A stretch of 64,000 nucleotides of DNA from NCBI RefSeq assembly GCF_003352045.1, contig NZ_CP025815.1, forward strand, positions 3,844,001 through 3,908,000, in the 5' to 3' direction. The notes below the pieces were generated by a model. That model had not been told where the DNA came from. It worked only from the letters and a program-made list of their open reading frames with translations, and ran no database searches. This DNA comes from Sulfitobacter sp. JL08. GTDB lineage: Bacteria > Pseudomonadota > Alphaproteobacteria > Rhodobacterales > Rhodobacteraceae. Positions 1-8,865 of this stretch are shown here, piece by piece (position 1 is the stretch's first letter; every line of letters begins with the position of its first letter). Made by a program: the position numbers and the translations under genes.

Positions 1-1161
1 CGCTGCCATCAGGCCAACGCCATATTCGTATTCGCGGCGGTCCGATGCGATCCAGTTCACACCAACGCCAACGGTTGCCTGACGCGTGAAATAGTTGACT
101 TCGTTCAATTCTTCGAGTTCGGCCAATGCGTATAAATCACGGTCTGGCCCAAAGGTTGCAGGCCGTTCGAACCGCGCGCTCAGTCGATAATTGTCGCCGC
201 CCGTGTCGCCGCCAATGCCGCTGATTTCACCTTCGATCCGCAACCGCTCGGCACCGCCCAACAGGTTGCGATGCATCCAGAATGCGCTCAGGCTCAACCC
301 GTCAGACGTTGCAATATCCCCGCCAAATCCGACGCGGCGGCGGCGCTGTTCGGACACGTCCAGCGTAATATCCAACGTCTGGTTCAATCCGACATTTTCG
401 GCTTCGGAGAACGCAACCGAACCAAACGCACCCGTGCGCCGCAACCGTTTGGCAGACTTGTCCAAAGCTTCGGGTGAAAAAACCTCGCCTTGCGGCAGGC
501 CCGCGATTTCCAGAATGCGTTCCGTACGAACCCGTCTGTTGCCCTTGACGGTCAGGTTGCCGAATTTCAGCTGTTGCCCCGCATTCACCTGCAATGCAGC
601 ATTCAGGATCGCGTTCCGGTGATCTGCCGTCACCTTTTGATCAACGATCCTGGCCTTGGCGTACCCCAGATCACGCCACCCCGAAATTGCCCGTTCACTG
701 GCGCCGCGCAAGGTGGAAAGACCGGCGGTTTCACCCGTTGCGAACCCCTTTGGCAATTCGGTTCCCGGCGCGATCGGTTTTACCTGCGCTGTTCCGTAAC
801 GGAAAACCGGCCCCGGCTGAATGTTGATAACAGCCGAATTCGCGGTCTTGGGGGCGTTGATCGCGCTGACATTTGCCGCTTCCCGGCCATCCAGCTTGAT
901 GCTGATTTCCGCACCAAAGTATCCAGCCTCGTACAACACCGCCAGCAAACGGGCGTAATCTGCTGTTGCCGATGCGTAAGGGTCTTGGCTGGCGGCGTCC
1001 TCGTTATTCGCCTGTTCAACCAGCAGCGATGCGCCGTTCAAACTGTCAAGAACGTCCTCGGGAAGATCACCATTGATCTGCACGGTCAGCGCCATAGCCG
1101 ATTGTATCGACAGCAAGATGCCGACCGATAGTCTGAAGAGAAATTTCGACGTCAGTTTCAA
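1..1161 (-). CDS. tamA: TamA/BamA-family outer membrane assembly protein, 5' part only
   Basis: The reading frame runs open from a TTG at 1161 to the left edge, giving about 387 N-terminal residues. No ATG fits. The TTG is preceded by AGGGAAAA at about 8 nt and is followed directly by a signal peptide (KFLFRLSVGILLSIQSAMA). After it come POTRA-like repeats, including the stretch GNRRVRTERILEIAGLPQGE, and then the first strands of an outer-membrane beta-barrel ending in the phrase EYGVGLMAA. This order (signal, POTRA, barrel) is that of TamA, which works with TamB to assemble or transport outer-membrane proteins; BamA itself has more POTRA repeats. TamA proteins are about 600 residues, so roughly a third is missing beyond the edge. 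I prefer TamA over BamA, but the barrel end cannot be checked. Confidence 0.8.
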   Translation of the reverse strand, partial: MKLTSKFLFRLSVGILLSIQSAMALTVQINGDLPEDVLDSLNGASLLVEQANNEDAASQDPYASATADYARLLAVLYEAGYFGAEISIKLDGREAANVSAINAPKTANSAVINIQPGPVFRYGTAQVKPIAPGTELPKGFATGETAGLSTLRGASERAISGWRDLGYAKARIVDQKVTADHRNAILNAALQVNAGQQLKFGNLTVKGNRRVRTERILEIAGLPQGEVFSPEALDKSAKRLRRTGAFGSVAFSEAENVGLNQTLDITLDVSEQRRRRVGFGGDIATSDGLSLSAFWMHRNLLGGAERLRIEGEISGIGGDTGGDNYRLSARFERPATFGPDRDLYALAELEELNEVNYFTRQATVGVGVNWIASDRREYEYGVGLMAA

Positions 1162-1444
1162 GTCATCGTTTTCCCTGCCGGAACGGAACCGAAAGGCTGA
1201 ATTAAACGAAAGTCGCGTGTCCTGCCCCAATGGGTTTTATTGGCCCAGATATGCCCGATGCGCGCACCTGACCGCAAGTAAAGAAATCGTTCACAGGTGA
1301 ATATTCACGGCTGTTTCAACGGCGGATACGCGGTGCCTTGCCTGCTTTCGCTGCATGTGAACCCGTGTTAGCTTTGCTGCGATTGAATTACGACATGAAG
1401 GGGCGTTTGCATTTCCTGCACAACGGCACTTGAAGGGAAAATCA

Positions 1445-2395
1445 ATGACAAAAGCATTCGCATCGCAAGGTGACTTGGAGGAAAAAATCGTCAGCTTCAG
1501 CGAAGTCGGCGACGGTATCTGGGCCTATACGGCACAAGGCGATCCCAATTCGGGTGTCATCATCGGCGACAACTCTGTGATGATTGTCGAAGCGCAGGCA
1601 ACACCGCGTCTGGCCAAAAAGGTGATCGAGAATGTGCGCACCGTCACTGACAAACCGATCTCGCATGTGGTTCTGACGCATTACCACGCCGTGCGCGTTC
1701 TTGGCGCATCGGCCTATGGCGCCGATCAGATCATCATGAGCGATGCAGCCCGCGCCATGGTGGTGGAACGCGGGCAAGAAGATTGGGACAGTGAATTCCA
1801 GCGCTTCCCCCGTCTGTTCGAAGGCCATGAAAGTATCCCGGGCCTGACCTATCCGACCACCACGTTTTCGGATGCGATGACAGTCTATCTGGGCAACCGG
1901 CGTGTCGATCTTATGCATCTGGGGCGCGCCCATACCGCTGGCGATATTGTTGTTCACGTGCCTGACCAGAACGTCATGTTCACGGGCGATATCGTTGAAT
2001 ACCATTCGGCCTGTTACTGTGGCGATGGCTACTTTGGTGAATGGAATCATACGCTTGATAACATCCGGTCTTTCGATGTTGATGCTATTGCGCCCGGTCG
2101 TGGTGATGCATTGATCGGAAAAGAAATGGTCAACGCCGCAATCGAAAACACGCGCGATTTCGTAAACAGCACCTATGCCCCCGCCGCGCGCGTCGCAGCC
2201 CGTGGTGGATCGTTGAAAGAGGCGTGGGATGCGGTACGTGCGGCCTGTGATCCGAAATTTTCCGATTATGCGATCTATGAACACTGCCTGCCCTTCAACG
2301 TGGCCCGCGCCTATGACGAAGCCCGCGGCGTAGAGACGCCAAAGATCTGGACCGCAGAGCGCGATCTGGAGATGTGGGCCGCATTGCAGGAATGA
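1445..2395 (+). CDS. MBL-fold protein with a reduced metal site
   Basis: This 316-residue protein has the metallo-beta-lactamase fold layout: the phrase SGVIIGDNSVMIVEA early, a THYHAVR motif at residues 78-84, RAHTAGD around residue 163, TGDIVE at about 182 and APGRGD near 219. In the usual family the first motif is HxHxDH and the last is PGHG. Here H79, H81 and H163, which form the first zinc site, are kept, but the second-site residues are V83, R84 and R219. A one-metal or altered enzyme is therefore likely. I chose the ATG at 1445 because AAGGG lies 7 nt upstream; a TTG at 1430 would add five residues. The DinB-like gene follows after 4 bp and the FAD monooxygenase after that, so they form one operon. 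The substrate is unknown. Confidence 0.85.
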   Translation: MTKAFASQGDLEEKIVSFSEVGDGIWAYTAQGDPNSGVIIGDNSVMIVEAQATPRLAKKVIENVRTVTDKPISHVVLTHYHAVRVLGASAYGADQIIMSDAARAMVVERGQEDWDSEFQRFPRLFEGHESIPGLTYPTTTFSDAMTVYLGNRRVDLMHLGRAHTAGDIVVHVPDQNVMFTGDIVEYHSACYCGDGYFGEWNHTLDNIRSFDVDAIAPGRGDALIGKEMVNAAIENTRDFVNSTYAPAARVAARGGSLKEAWDAVRAACDPKFSDYAIYEHCLPFNVARAYDEARGVETPKIWTAERDLEMWAALQE

Positions 2396-2399
2396 TCAA

Positions 2400-2966
2400 A
2401 TGAAGGATGCATTTGTTTTGATGGCGCAAAACAACGCATGGGCCAACACAACGCTCTATGCCGCGGTTGCAGGGCTGTCAGACAGTGCGTTTTCCGGTCC
2501 GCGTCCGGGTTTCTTTCCGTCGCTTAAGCGAACGCTGAACCACATTTACGAGGTTGATCTTTATTATATTGATGCCCTGCAGGAAACCGGACATGGCCGT
2601 TCGGTTTATGACCGGACCGATGTCGGGTCGTGTGCGGCCCTTGCAAAGTTACAAACCGCACTGGATCAAGAGCTGATCCGCTTCTGCGAAACACTACGGC
2701 CCCAAGATCTGGATAGTCTGCGCCTGACCCGGCGTGAAACAGGCGATGTTTATGAACGGGTCGGGCCTTTGCTGCTGCACCTGTTTCAACATCAGATCCA
2801 TCATCGCGGTCAGGCCCACACGATGGTTCACCACGCCGGTATCGCACCACCACAACTGGATGATTTCTACCTTGAATACGGGCGCGCACCGACTGCTGCG
2901 CGCTATTTTGCGGAACCGTTGGAAACAACCAAACGCCCGCAATCAGGCAAACGCGGCCCACAATGA
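2400..2966 (+). CDS. DinB/YfiT-family four-helix protein
   Basis: The 188-residue product opens with MAQNNAWANTTLYAAVAGLSD, which is typical of the DinB fold. It keeps the metal-ligand pattern of that family: a histidine in LNHIYEVD near residue 49 and an HQIHHRGQ motif near residue 130. DinB-superfamily members include thiol-dependent S-transferases and mycothiol-dependent maleylpyruvate isomerase, as well as many uncharacterised proteins. The gene sits 4 bp after the MBL-fold gene and its stop overlaps the start of the FAD monooxygenase by 4 bp, so translation is probably coupled. The aromatic-type hydroxylase next door makes an isomerase or thiol-transfer role possible, but that is inference. 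Confidence 0.8.
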   Translation: MKDAFVLMAQNNAWANTTLYAAVAGLSDSAFSGPRPGFFPSLKRTLNHIYEVDLYYIDALQETGHGRSVYDRTDVGSCAALAKLQTALDQELIRFCETLRPQDLDSLRLTRRETGDVYERVGPLLLHLFQHQIHHRGQAHTMVHHAGIAPPQLDDFYLEYGRAPTAARYFAEPLETTKRPQSGKRGPQ

Positions 2967-4567
2967 CCAGAATTTTTGAAAAACCTCTGTATCCCTACCG
3001 CCGTTCCACAGATCAGGATCGCGAAACACCGGCGCGCAAGCAGGTGATTGTTGTCGGCGCGGGGCCTGTGGGATTGGCGGCGGCGATTGATCTCGCGCAG
3101 CAGGACATTCCGGTTCTTATACTCGATGACAACGAAAAGGTGTCTTTCGGCAGTCGCGCCATCTGTTTTTCGAAACGGACGCTGGACATCGCTGACAGGT
3201 TGGGATGCGGTCAGGAATTGACCGAAAAAGGCGTTCAGTGGAACGTTGGCAAGGTATTTTTCGGCGACCGGCAGGTCTATCACTTCAACCTGCAACCCGA
3301 AGCAGGACACAAACGCCCCGCCTTTATCAATCTACAGCAATACCATCTGGAACACCACCTGATCAAACGGGTCAGGGCGCTGGAAAACGCCGGTGCGCCA
3401 ATCGAATTGCGTGGGCGCAACAAGGTTACGCAGGCGAGCCAGCACGACGATCACGTCTCGCTGAACATAGAAACGCCCGATGGCCCTTACGCCTTGGAAT
3501 GCGACTGGCTGATCGCGTGTGATGGTGCCGGTTCCCCGATGCGTCAGATGCTGGGGCTGGATTTCGTCGGGCGCGTGTTCGAGGATAACTTTCTGATCGC
3601 CGATGTGGTGATGGACGCCGATTTTCCGAAAGAGCGCTGGTTCTGGTTTGATCCTCCGTTCAACCGTGGCCAATCAGCATTGCTGCACAAACAGCCCGAC
3701 GGGGTCTGGCGCATTGATCTGCAACTGGGCTGGGACATCAACAAAGACGAAGAACAAAAGCCACAAAATGTTGTTGCCCGCCTGAAGGCGATGTTGGGCG
3801 CGCATATCGATTTCGAACTGGAATGGGTGTCGATCTACAAGTTTCAGTGCCGCCGCATGGAACGTTTCCGCCATAACCGCGTCATATTCGCGGGTGACGC
3901 CGCACATCAGGTATCGCCTTTCGGCGCGCGCGGGGCCAATTCGGGCCTGCAAGACACCGACAACTTGTGCTGGAAGCTCAAACTGGTGATCGACGGAACC
4001 GCACCCGAAACCCTGCTCGACTCTTACGATGCCGAACGTGTTTTCGGAGCCGACGAAAACATCCTTAACTCGTCGCGTTCGACAGATTTCATAACACCGA
4101 AATCACAGATCAGCAGGATATTGCGGGATGCCGTGCTGGACCTTTCCGAACATCACGGCTTTGCACGCCCGATGGTCAATTCCGGCCGCTTGTCGGTGCC
4201 CTGCAATTACGAATCCTCGCCCCTCACAGGCCCCGATGATCTTGCTGGCGGTCCCGCATTGACACGCCCGGGCGCGCCATGTTGCGACGTGCCCATGGCA
4301 CAGGGTTTTCTTCTGGAAAATCTGGGCCCCGGCTTTAGCCTTCTGACAATGAATGCAACCGCGCCGGATGCAATCAGTGAAGCAGGTGTAAGTGCGCGGC
4401 GCGTCAAGATGGATTGCGATCCCGTCATCCGGGAAAGATTTCTGGGAAGTGCCGACTCTGCGGTATATCTGGTGCGCCCCGATCACTATATCGCGGCCCG
4501 GTGGGGCACGTTTGATGAAACCAAAATATGCGCTGCCATGCGCCGCGCCATCGGAAAAGAGGGTTGA
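2963..4567 (+). CDS. FAD-dependent aromatic-ring-type monooxygenase
   Basis: This 534-residue protein belongs to the p-hydroxybenzoate hydroxylase/MhpA-like class A flavin monooxygenases. It has the dinucleotide motif VVGAGPVGLAAAIDLAQ near residue 30, the DG-type motif LIACDGAGSPMRQMLGL near residue 185, and the FAD ribityl motif VIFAGDAAHQVSPFGARGANSG near residue 310. Enzymes of this family hydroxylate aromatic or heteroaromatic substrates using NAD(P)H and oxygen. Length and C-terminal domain resemble 3-(3-hydroxyphenyl)propionate hydroxylase, but the substrate cannot be read from the sequence. It overlaps the DinB-like gene by 4 bp and is followed after 1 bp by a DUF2783 gene. No ring-cleavage dioxygenase is present nearby. 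Confidence 0.88.
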   Translation: MTRIFEKPLYPYRRSTDQDRETPARKQVIVVGAGPVGLAAAIDLAQQDIPVLILDDNEKVSFGSRAICFSKRTLDIADRLGCGQELTEKGVQWNVGKVFFGDRQVYHFNLQPEAGHKRPAFINLQQYHLEHHLIKRVRALENAGAPIELRGRNKVTQASQHDDHVSLNIETPDGPYALECDWLIACDGAGSPMRQMLGLDFVGRVFEDNFLIADVVMDADFPKERWFWFDPPFNRGQSALLHKQPDGVWRIDLQLGWDINKDEEQKPQNVVARLKAMLGAHIDFELEWVSIYKFQCRRMERFRHNRVIFAGDAAHQVSPFGARGANSGLQDTDNLCWKLKLVIDGTAPETLLDSYDAERVFGADENILNSSRSTDFITPKSQISRILRDAVLDLSEHHGFARPMVNSGRLSVPCNYESSPLTGPDDLAGGPALTRPGAPCCDVPMAQGFLLENLGPGFSLLTMNATAPDAISEAGVSARRVKMDCDPVIRERFLGSADSAVYLVRPDHYIAARWGTFDETKICAAMRRAIGKEG

Positions 4568-4568
4568 A

Positions 4569-4769
4569 ATGGTACAGTTGAACCTTGAACCCAACATTAC
4601 AGATGTGGATGGGTTTTATGCCGAATTGCTGGCCGCCCATGACGGCCTGACAAAAGACCAAAGCGATGCGTTTCACGCCCGGCTGGTGCTGATCCTGTGC
4701 AATCATATCGGCGACCGCGAAGTTCTGCGCGCTGCCCTGAAGACCGCCACGATGCCGGATGAGGCATAA
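4569..4769 (+). CDS. DUF2783 small protein
   Basis: A 66-residue acidic protein (MVQLNLEPNITDVDGFYAEL...) starts 1 bp after the monooxygenase stop. It contains the conserved run of this small family: AAHDGLTKDQSDAFHARLVLILCNHIGDREVL. The family is known mainly as a companion of FAD monooxygenases and has no assigned function. The likely role is as an accessory or regulatory partner of the hydroxylase. There is no signal peptide or membrane segment. It is the last gene of the 1445-4769 unit. Confidence 0.75.
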   Translation: MVQLNLEPNITDVDGFYAELLAAHDGLTKDQSDAFHARLVLILCNHIGDREVLRAALKTATMPDEA

Positions 4770-4874
4770 ACGGGGTCAACCACCAATCCACTCATGTGCC
4801 CTTGGCCTGATCGCCGCCAACTGGCAAAAGGCGCCAACCGTCCTGAACCGAACATGACAATCAAGGCAAACAGA

Positions 4875-5891
4875 ATGCAGCGCACAGCACTTGTTACCGG
4901 GTCTGCCGGATTTATCGGATACTTCACGGCGCGCGCGCTGCTGGACGCGGGGTGGCGCGTTGTCGGGCTGGACGCGATGACCGATTATTACGACGTGACG
5001 CTGAAACAGCGCCGTCAGGCAATGCTTATGCAAAGCGCCGGTTTTACCGCCGTGAACGCACGGCTTGAACAGGATGGGCTGCTGCTGGATCTATTCGAAA
5101 AGCACCGTTTCGATGCGATCATTCATCTGGCGGCGCAGGCCGGTGTGCGGTTTTCCATCGATCAGCCGCGCAGCTATGTTCAATCCAACCTTGTCGGCAC
5201 GCTTGAACTGCTCGAGGCGGCACGCGCCTATCCCCCGGCGCACACTCTGCTGGCGTCCACATCTTCGGTCTATGGCGCGAATACGGATATGCCTTACCGC
5301 GAAACCGATCAGACCAACCGGCAGATGTCGTTCTATGCAGCGACGAAAAAGGCCACGGAAAGCATGGCCCATTCCTATGCCCATCTTTACGATCTTCCGA
5401 TGACGATGTTCCGTTTTTTTACCGTTTACGGAGCATGGGGAAGGCCCGACATGGCCCATTTCAAATTCACCAAGGCCATTCTGGAAGGGAACCCGATCGA
5501 CATTTACAACCACGGCAAAATGCAGCGGGATTTCACCTATATCGACGATCTTGTTGCCGGCATCTGTGCGCTAATCGATGCCGCGCCACGACGTCCAGCA
5601 ACAGAACAGGACATAGCCGATGGTGACAGCCTTTCTGCGGTCGCGCCGTACCGGATTGTAAACATCGGAAACGGACAGCCGGTTGAACTGATGACATTCA
5701 TTAAAGCCATCGAAACCGCAGTTGGCCGGACAGCAGAAAAACGATTTCTGCCCATGCAACCCGGCGATGTGCCGGCCACATGGGCCGATGCAAGCCTGCT
5801 GGAAACTTTGACAGGGTCACGCCCCGCAACACCGATAAACGTTGGCATTCAGGCCTTTGTCGACTGGTATCGCGATTATTATCAAGTATAG
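4875..5891 (+). CDS. NAD-dependent sugar-nucleotide epimerase, UDP-glucuronate 4-epimerase type
   Basis: The 338-residue product is an extended short-chain dehydrogenase with the NAD motif TGSAGFIGYFTARALL at the N-terminus, followed by LDAMTDYYDVTLKQRR, typical of UDP-glucuronate/UDP-galacturonate 4-epimerases. It has HLAAQAGVRFSIDQPRSYV, the SSVYGANTDMPYRE serine region and the catalytic YAATKKATE motif. It should interconvert UDP-glucuronate and UDP-galacturonate for surface polysaccharide. I chose ATG 4875 because AAGG lies 8 nt upstream and the length fits the family; ATG 4854 would add 7 residues. The gene is convergent with a second sugar-nucleotide enzyme 10 bp downstream, which suggests a small polysaccharide precursor locus. 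Confidence 0.87.
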   Translation: MQRTALVTGSAGFIGYFTARALLDAGWRVVGLDAMTDYYDVTLKQRRQAMLMQSAGFTAVNARLEQDGLLLDLFEKHRFDAIIHLAAQAGVRFSIDQPRSYVQSNLVGTLELLEAARAYPPAHTLLASTSSVYGANTDMPYRETDQTNRQMSFYAATKKATESMAHSYAHLYDLPMTMFRFFTVYGAWGRPDMAHFKFTKAILEGNPIDIYNHGKMQRDFTYIDDLVAGICALIDAAPRRPATEQDIADGDSLSAVAPYRIVNIGNGQPVELMTFIKAIETAVGRTAEKRFLPMQPGDVPATWADASLLETLTGSRPATPINVGIQAFVDWYRDYYQV

Positions 5892-5901
5892 CCGCGCGCG
5901 T

Positions 5902-7161
5902 TCATATCGCGGTTTGTTCCGGAATCCGATCCTCTGACAGGGCTGACGTGACAATCCGGCGGGCTGACGCGTTGTCAACATGCGCAACGGCAGTTGCCAG
6001 ATCACGCAATATCCGGGCCATTTCCAGTTCCGAAATACCCTTGGGTGACGCGCGAAAAATCTTGCGGTGCGGCGTTGGTTCTAGCGTGGCAGAGACCAGC
6101 AATTCTTCAAACAGTTTCTCACCACGGCGCAAACCTGTAATCTGCAAGTCGATTTCACCGTCTGGCGCACATTCATCGCGGATCCTGACGCCAGAGTGTC
6201 GCGCAATACGGCGGGCCAGATCGACAATCCGCACCGGTTTTCCCATGTCCAGCATGAACAAATCACCGCCCCTGGCAAAGGCGCTTGCACTTAGAACCAG
6301 ATGCGCGGCTTCGGGAATTGTCATGAAATAGCGCGAAACATCCTTGTGCGTGATGGTGACAGGGCCACCGGCCGCGATCTGTTCCTGAAACAGGGGCACA
6401 ACCGAGCCGGACGAGCCGACCACATTGCCGAACCGCACCATAGAAAAAATCGTTCCGGGTGCGCGTGTCTGGATATCCTGAACAACCAGTTCAGCCAGTC
6501 GTTTGGTTGCCCCCATGATGTTCTTGGGGCGCACCGCCTTGTCCGTTGAAACCAGCACAAACCGCTTGACCCCAGACTGGCGCGCAACATCGGCCATAAC
6601 CTGTGTACCGATCACGTTGTTCAGAACGTCCGCAATTTCGTTTCCTTCGATAAGGGCAACATGTTTATAGGCCGCCGCGTGCAGAACGATGCTTACCTCA
6701 TTCTGGCTCAGGGTTGAAAAAACCCTGGCCGCATCGGTGACCGATGCCAGAACGGGGCGCAGCACAACACCGTTTGCCCGTGCCGCTTCACGCAGTTTGC
6801 GATCGATCTGATAAAGCGCAAGCTCTGAATGATCCAACAGTACCAGCAAACGCGGGCAAGCTTCGATAACCTGTCGGGCCAGTTCAGAACCAACCGATCC
6901 ACCTGCACCGGTAATCAGGACAGACTGGCCGTGATAAACCGCCGCGATCTGCGGCGCGGTCAGGTCTACGTGCGCGCGCCCGAGCAAGACATCACGTTCG
7001 TCGTGAATGATGCGATCCTGTAGCGGTCTGTGAACCGTCTTTGCCCTGCCGGCGTAATGGCTTGTCCATGGTCCGATCAATCCGGTTGATCGTGACAGGG
7101 CAGACAGAAAGAAATGAAGTGGGCGGAACCAACGCAGGGCAGCATGTGACAATTCGATCAT
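5902..7161 (-). CDS. Short CapD/WbpM-type nucleotide-sugar dehydratase/epimerase
   Basis: This 419-residue protein carries the catalytic domain of polysaccharide biosynthesis proteins of the CapD/FlaA1 group: VLITGAGGSVGSELARQV near residue 80, LHAAAYKHVALIE, VSTDKAVRPKNIMGATKR and the C-terminal TGLRRGEKLFEELL. Such enzymes are UDP-GlcNAc 4,6-dehydratases or related 4-epimerases acting at the cytoplasmic face. Full-length membrane relatives are 600-650 residues with four or five N-terminal membrane helices; here only about 70 residues precede the Rossmann domain. I chose ATG 7161; an upstream in-frame start at 7221 would add 20 unsupported residues. The exact sugar is uncertain. Confidence 0.83.
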   Translation of the reverse strand: MIELSHAALRWFRPLHFFLSALSRSTGLIGPWTSHYAGRAKTVHRPLQDRIIHDERDVLLGRAHVDLTAPQIAAVYHGQSVLITGAGGSVGSELARQVIEACPRLLVLLDHSELALYQIDRKLREAARANGVVLRPVLASVTDAARVFSTLSQNEVSIVLHAAAYKHVALIEGNEIADVLNNVIGTQVMADVARQSGVKRFVLVSTDKAVRPKNIMGATKRLAELVVQDIQTRAPGTIFSMVRFGNVVGSSGSVVPLFQEQIAAGGPVTITHKDVSRYFMTIPEAAHLVLSASAFARGGDLFMLDMGKPVRIVDLARRIARHSGVRIRDECAPDGEIDLQITGLRRGEKLFEELLVSATLEPTPHRKIFRASPKGISELEMARILRDLATAVAHVDNASARRIVTSALSEDRIPEQTAI

Positions 7162-7372
7162 TTTCAGTTCCAGAAATCTCCGTTCTTGCGCAGCGCAACA
7201 CCGGGCAAGTGTCGCACCCAAGGCAACGTGGTCACATCAGCACGGCTTTGTTTTCAGTTTGGTTAACGAAACCAGTCCACAAAGAACGAAACTTCCGATT
7301 TTCCAAGCATCGGGAAAAGCAATCTGGACAAAAGAAGGGTTTCCAGACCAGTCTTTGACAAACGGGGGCCTT

Positions 7373-8059
7373 ATGAACTTTCAGCGCTATGCCATCTATT
7401 ACACGCCACCCCAGGGCGATCTGGCCGATTTCGGGTCAAGCTGGCTGGGGTGGGATATACGAACCGGCAAACCTGTGACGCGGCCGCATATCCCCGGGTT
7501 GTCCGAACCAATCCAAGACCTGACAGAAACACCGCGCCGATACGGGTTTCATGCCACGTTGAAACCGCCGTTCCGACTGGCCGAGAACCGGACCGAGCAA
7601 GAACTGCAAACGGCGCTGGCGGCACTTGCCAAAACGCTTTCGCCCATCGCGCTTGACGGGCTGAAACTGGTCGCCTTGGGCCAGTTTCTTGCGCTTGTGC
7701 CCAAAAGCGATACGAAACCGCTTGCCCAGTTGGCCGCGAAATGTGTGCAGGATCTGGATTGTTTTCGCGCGCCTTTGACGGCGCAGGAAATCGCGCGGCG
7801 CGAAGCATCCACCCTGTCCGACAGGCAGAAAGAACATCTGGCGCAGTGGGGCTATCCGCATGTGATGGAAGATTTCAAATTTCACATCACCCTGACAGGC
7901 AAACTGGGTAAAACAACGCGTTCCCAAACCAGCGCAGCGTTGCAAAACGCCTTGCTGCCGGTGCTGGAACAGGTTTTGAACATTGATCGCATCATTCTGG
8001 CCGGTGAAAGCGAAACGGGATACTTTCACCAGATTTCAAGCGCGCGCCTGACTGGATGA
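7373..8059 (+). CDS. DUF1045 protein, 2H-phosphoesterase-like
   Basis: The 228-residue product begins MNFQRYAIYYTPP and has the two histidine motifs of the 2H superfamily, GFHATLKPPF near residue 60 and FKFHITLTGKL near residue 170. DUF1045 proteins are often found in phosphonate gene clusters and are proposed to act on cyclic phosphate or phosphonate intermediates. No phn genes are visible here, so the role may differ. ATG 7373 is preceded by GGGGG at about 5 nt, which decides the start over an upstream in-frame codon at 7259. It lies upstream of rpe on the same strand with a 93-bp gap and could share a transcript with it. Confidence 0.82.
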   Translation: MNFQRYAIYYTPPQGDLADFGSSWLGWDIRTGKPVTRPHIPGLSEPIQDLTETPRRYGFHATLKPPFRLAENRTEQELQTALAALAKTLSPIALDGLKLVALGQFLALVPKSDTKPLAQLAAKCVQDLDCFRAPLTAQEIARREASTLSDRQKEHLAQWGYPHVMEDFKFHITLTGKLGKTTRSQTSAALQNALLPVLEQVLNIDRIILAGESETGYFHQISSARLTG

Positions 8060-8152
8060 CCGCACACGTGGCGTTGCACCGCTGGACCTTTGACCAAAGC
8101 GCAAGCTATATCACAACAAATCCCCGTTCCCGCAAAAAAGGTGCGCTGCCCC

Positions 8153-8845
8153 ATGTCCTTTGAACGTTCTGTTAAAATCGCCCCGTCGATCCTGTCAGCC
8201 GATTTCGCCAATTTTGGTGCCGAATGCGAAGCCATTGAAACGCAGGGATGCGACTGGGTGCATGTTGATGTGATGGATGGCCATTTCGTGCCCAACATCA
8301 CTTTCGGCCCGTCAACCTGCGCCGCAATCCGCCCCCACATCAAAGGCGTCATGGACGTGCATTTGATGATTGCACCTGTTGATCCCTATATCGAAGCATT
8401 CGCCAAGGCAGGTGCCGACGTGATCACCGCACATGTCGAGGCCGGGCCCCATGTGCACCGGACAATGCAGGCCATCCGCGCCAATGGTGCCAAGGCGGGG
8501 ATTGCATTGAACCCCGGCACACCGGCCAGCGCGATAGAATATCTGCTGGATTTGGTGGATCTGGTCTGCGTGATGACAGTGAACCCCGGCTTTGGCGGGC
8601 AAAAATTCATTCATTCGCAGATCGAGAAAGTGCGCCAGTTGAAATCGATGATCGGCGACCGGCCCGTTCATATCGAAATCGACGGCGGTGTTGATCCGAC
8701 AACAGCGCCGCTGGTGACGCAGGCAGGGGCAGACGTTCTGGTTGCCGGATCTGCAGTGTTCAAGGGCGGATCGGTCAGTAATCCGGACGTATACGGCCAG
8801 AATATCCGTGCCATCCGCGAAGCGGCAGTGGGTGTCTATGCCTGA
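8153..8845 (+). CDS. rpe: Ribulose-phosphate 3-epimerase
   Basis: The 230-residue TIM-barrel enzyme interconverts ribulose 5-phosphate and xylulose 5-phosphate in the pentose phosphate and Calvin pathways. Diagnostic segments are IAPSILSADFANFG at the N-terminus, HVDVMDGHFVPNITFGP with the catalytic Asp and the metal-binding His, DVHLMI, MTVNPGFGGQKFI and IEIDGGVDPTTAP with the second catalytic Asp. The phosphate-binding end is LVAGSAVFKG. Length is normal for the family. I chose ATG 8153; an upstream frame opening at 8090 lacks homologous content. The DgoK-like gene follows after 20 bp. Confidence 0.96.
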   Translation: MSFERSVKIAPSILSADFANFGAECEAIETQGCDWVHVDVMDGHFVPNITFGPSTCAAIRPHIKGVMDVHLMIAPVDPYIEAFAKAGADVITAHVEAGPHVHRTMQAIRANGAKAGIALNPGTPASAIEYLLDLVDLVCVMTVNPGFGGQKFIHSQIEKVRQLKSMIGDRPVHIEIDGGVDPTTAPLVTQAGADVLVAGSAVFKGGSVSNPDVYGQNIRAIREAAVGVYA

Positions 8846-8865
8846 TCAAAGACCGGTTCAGACCC

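Noticed and set aside
490-1131. Plus-strand 213-codon frame at the left end
   Set aside because: It is antisense to the TamA-like gene, whose signal peptide, POTRA and barrel text are convincing.
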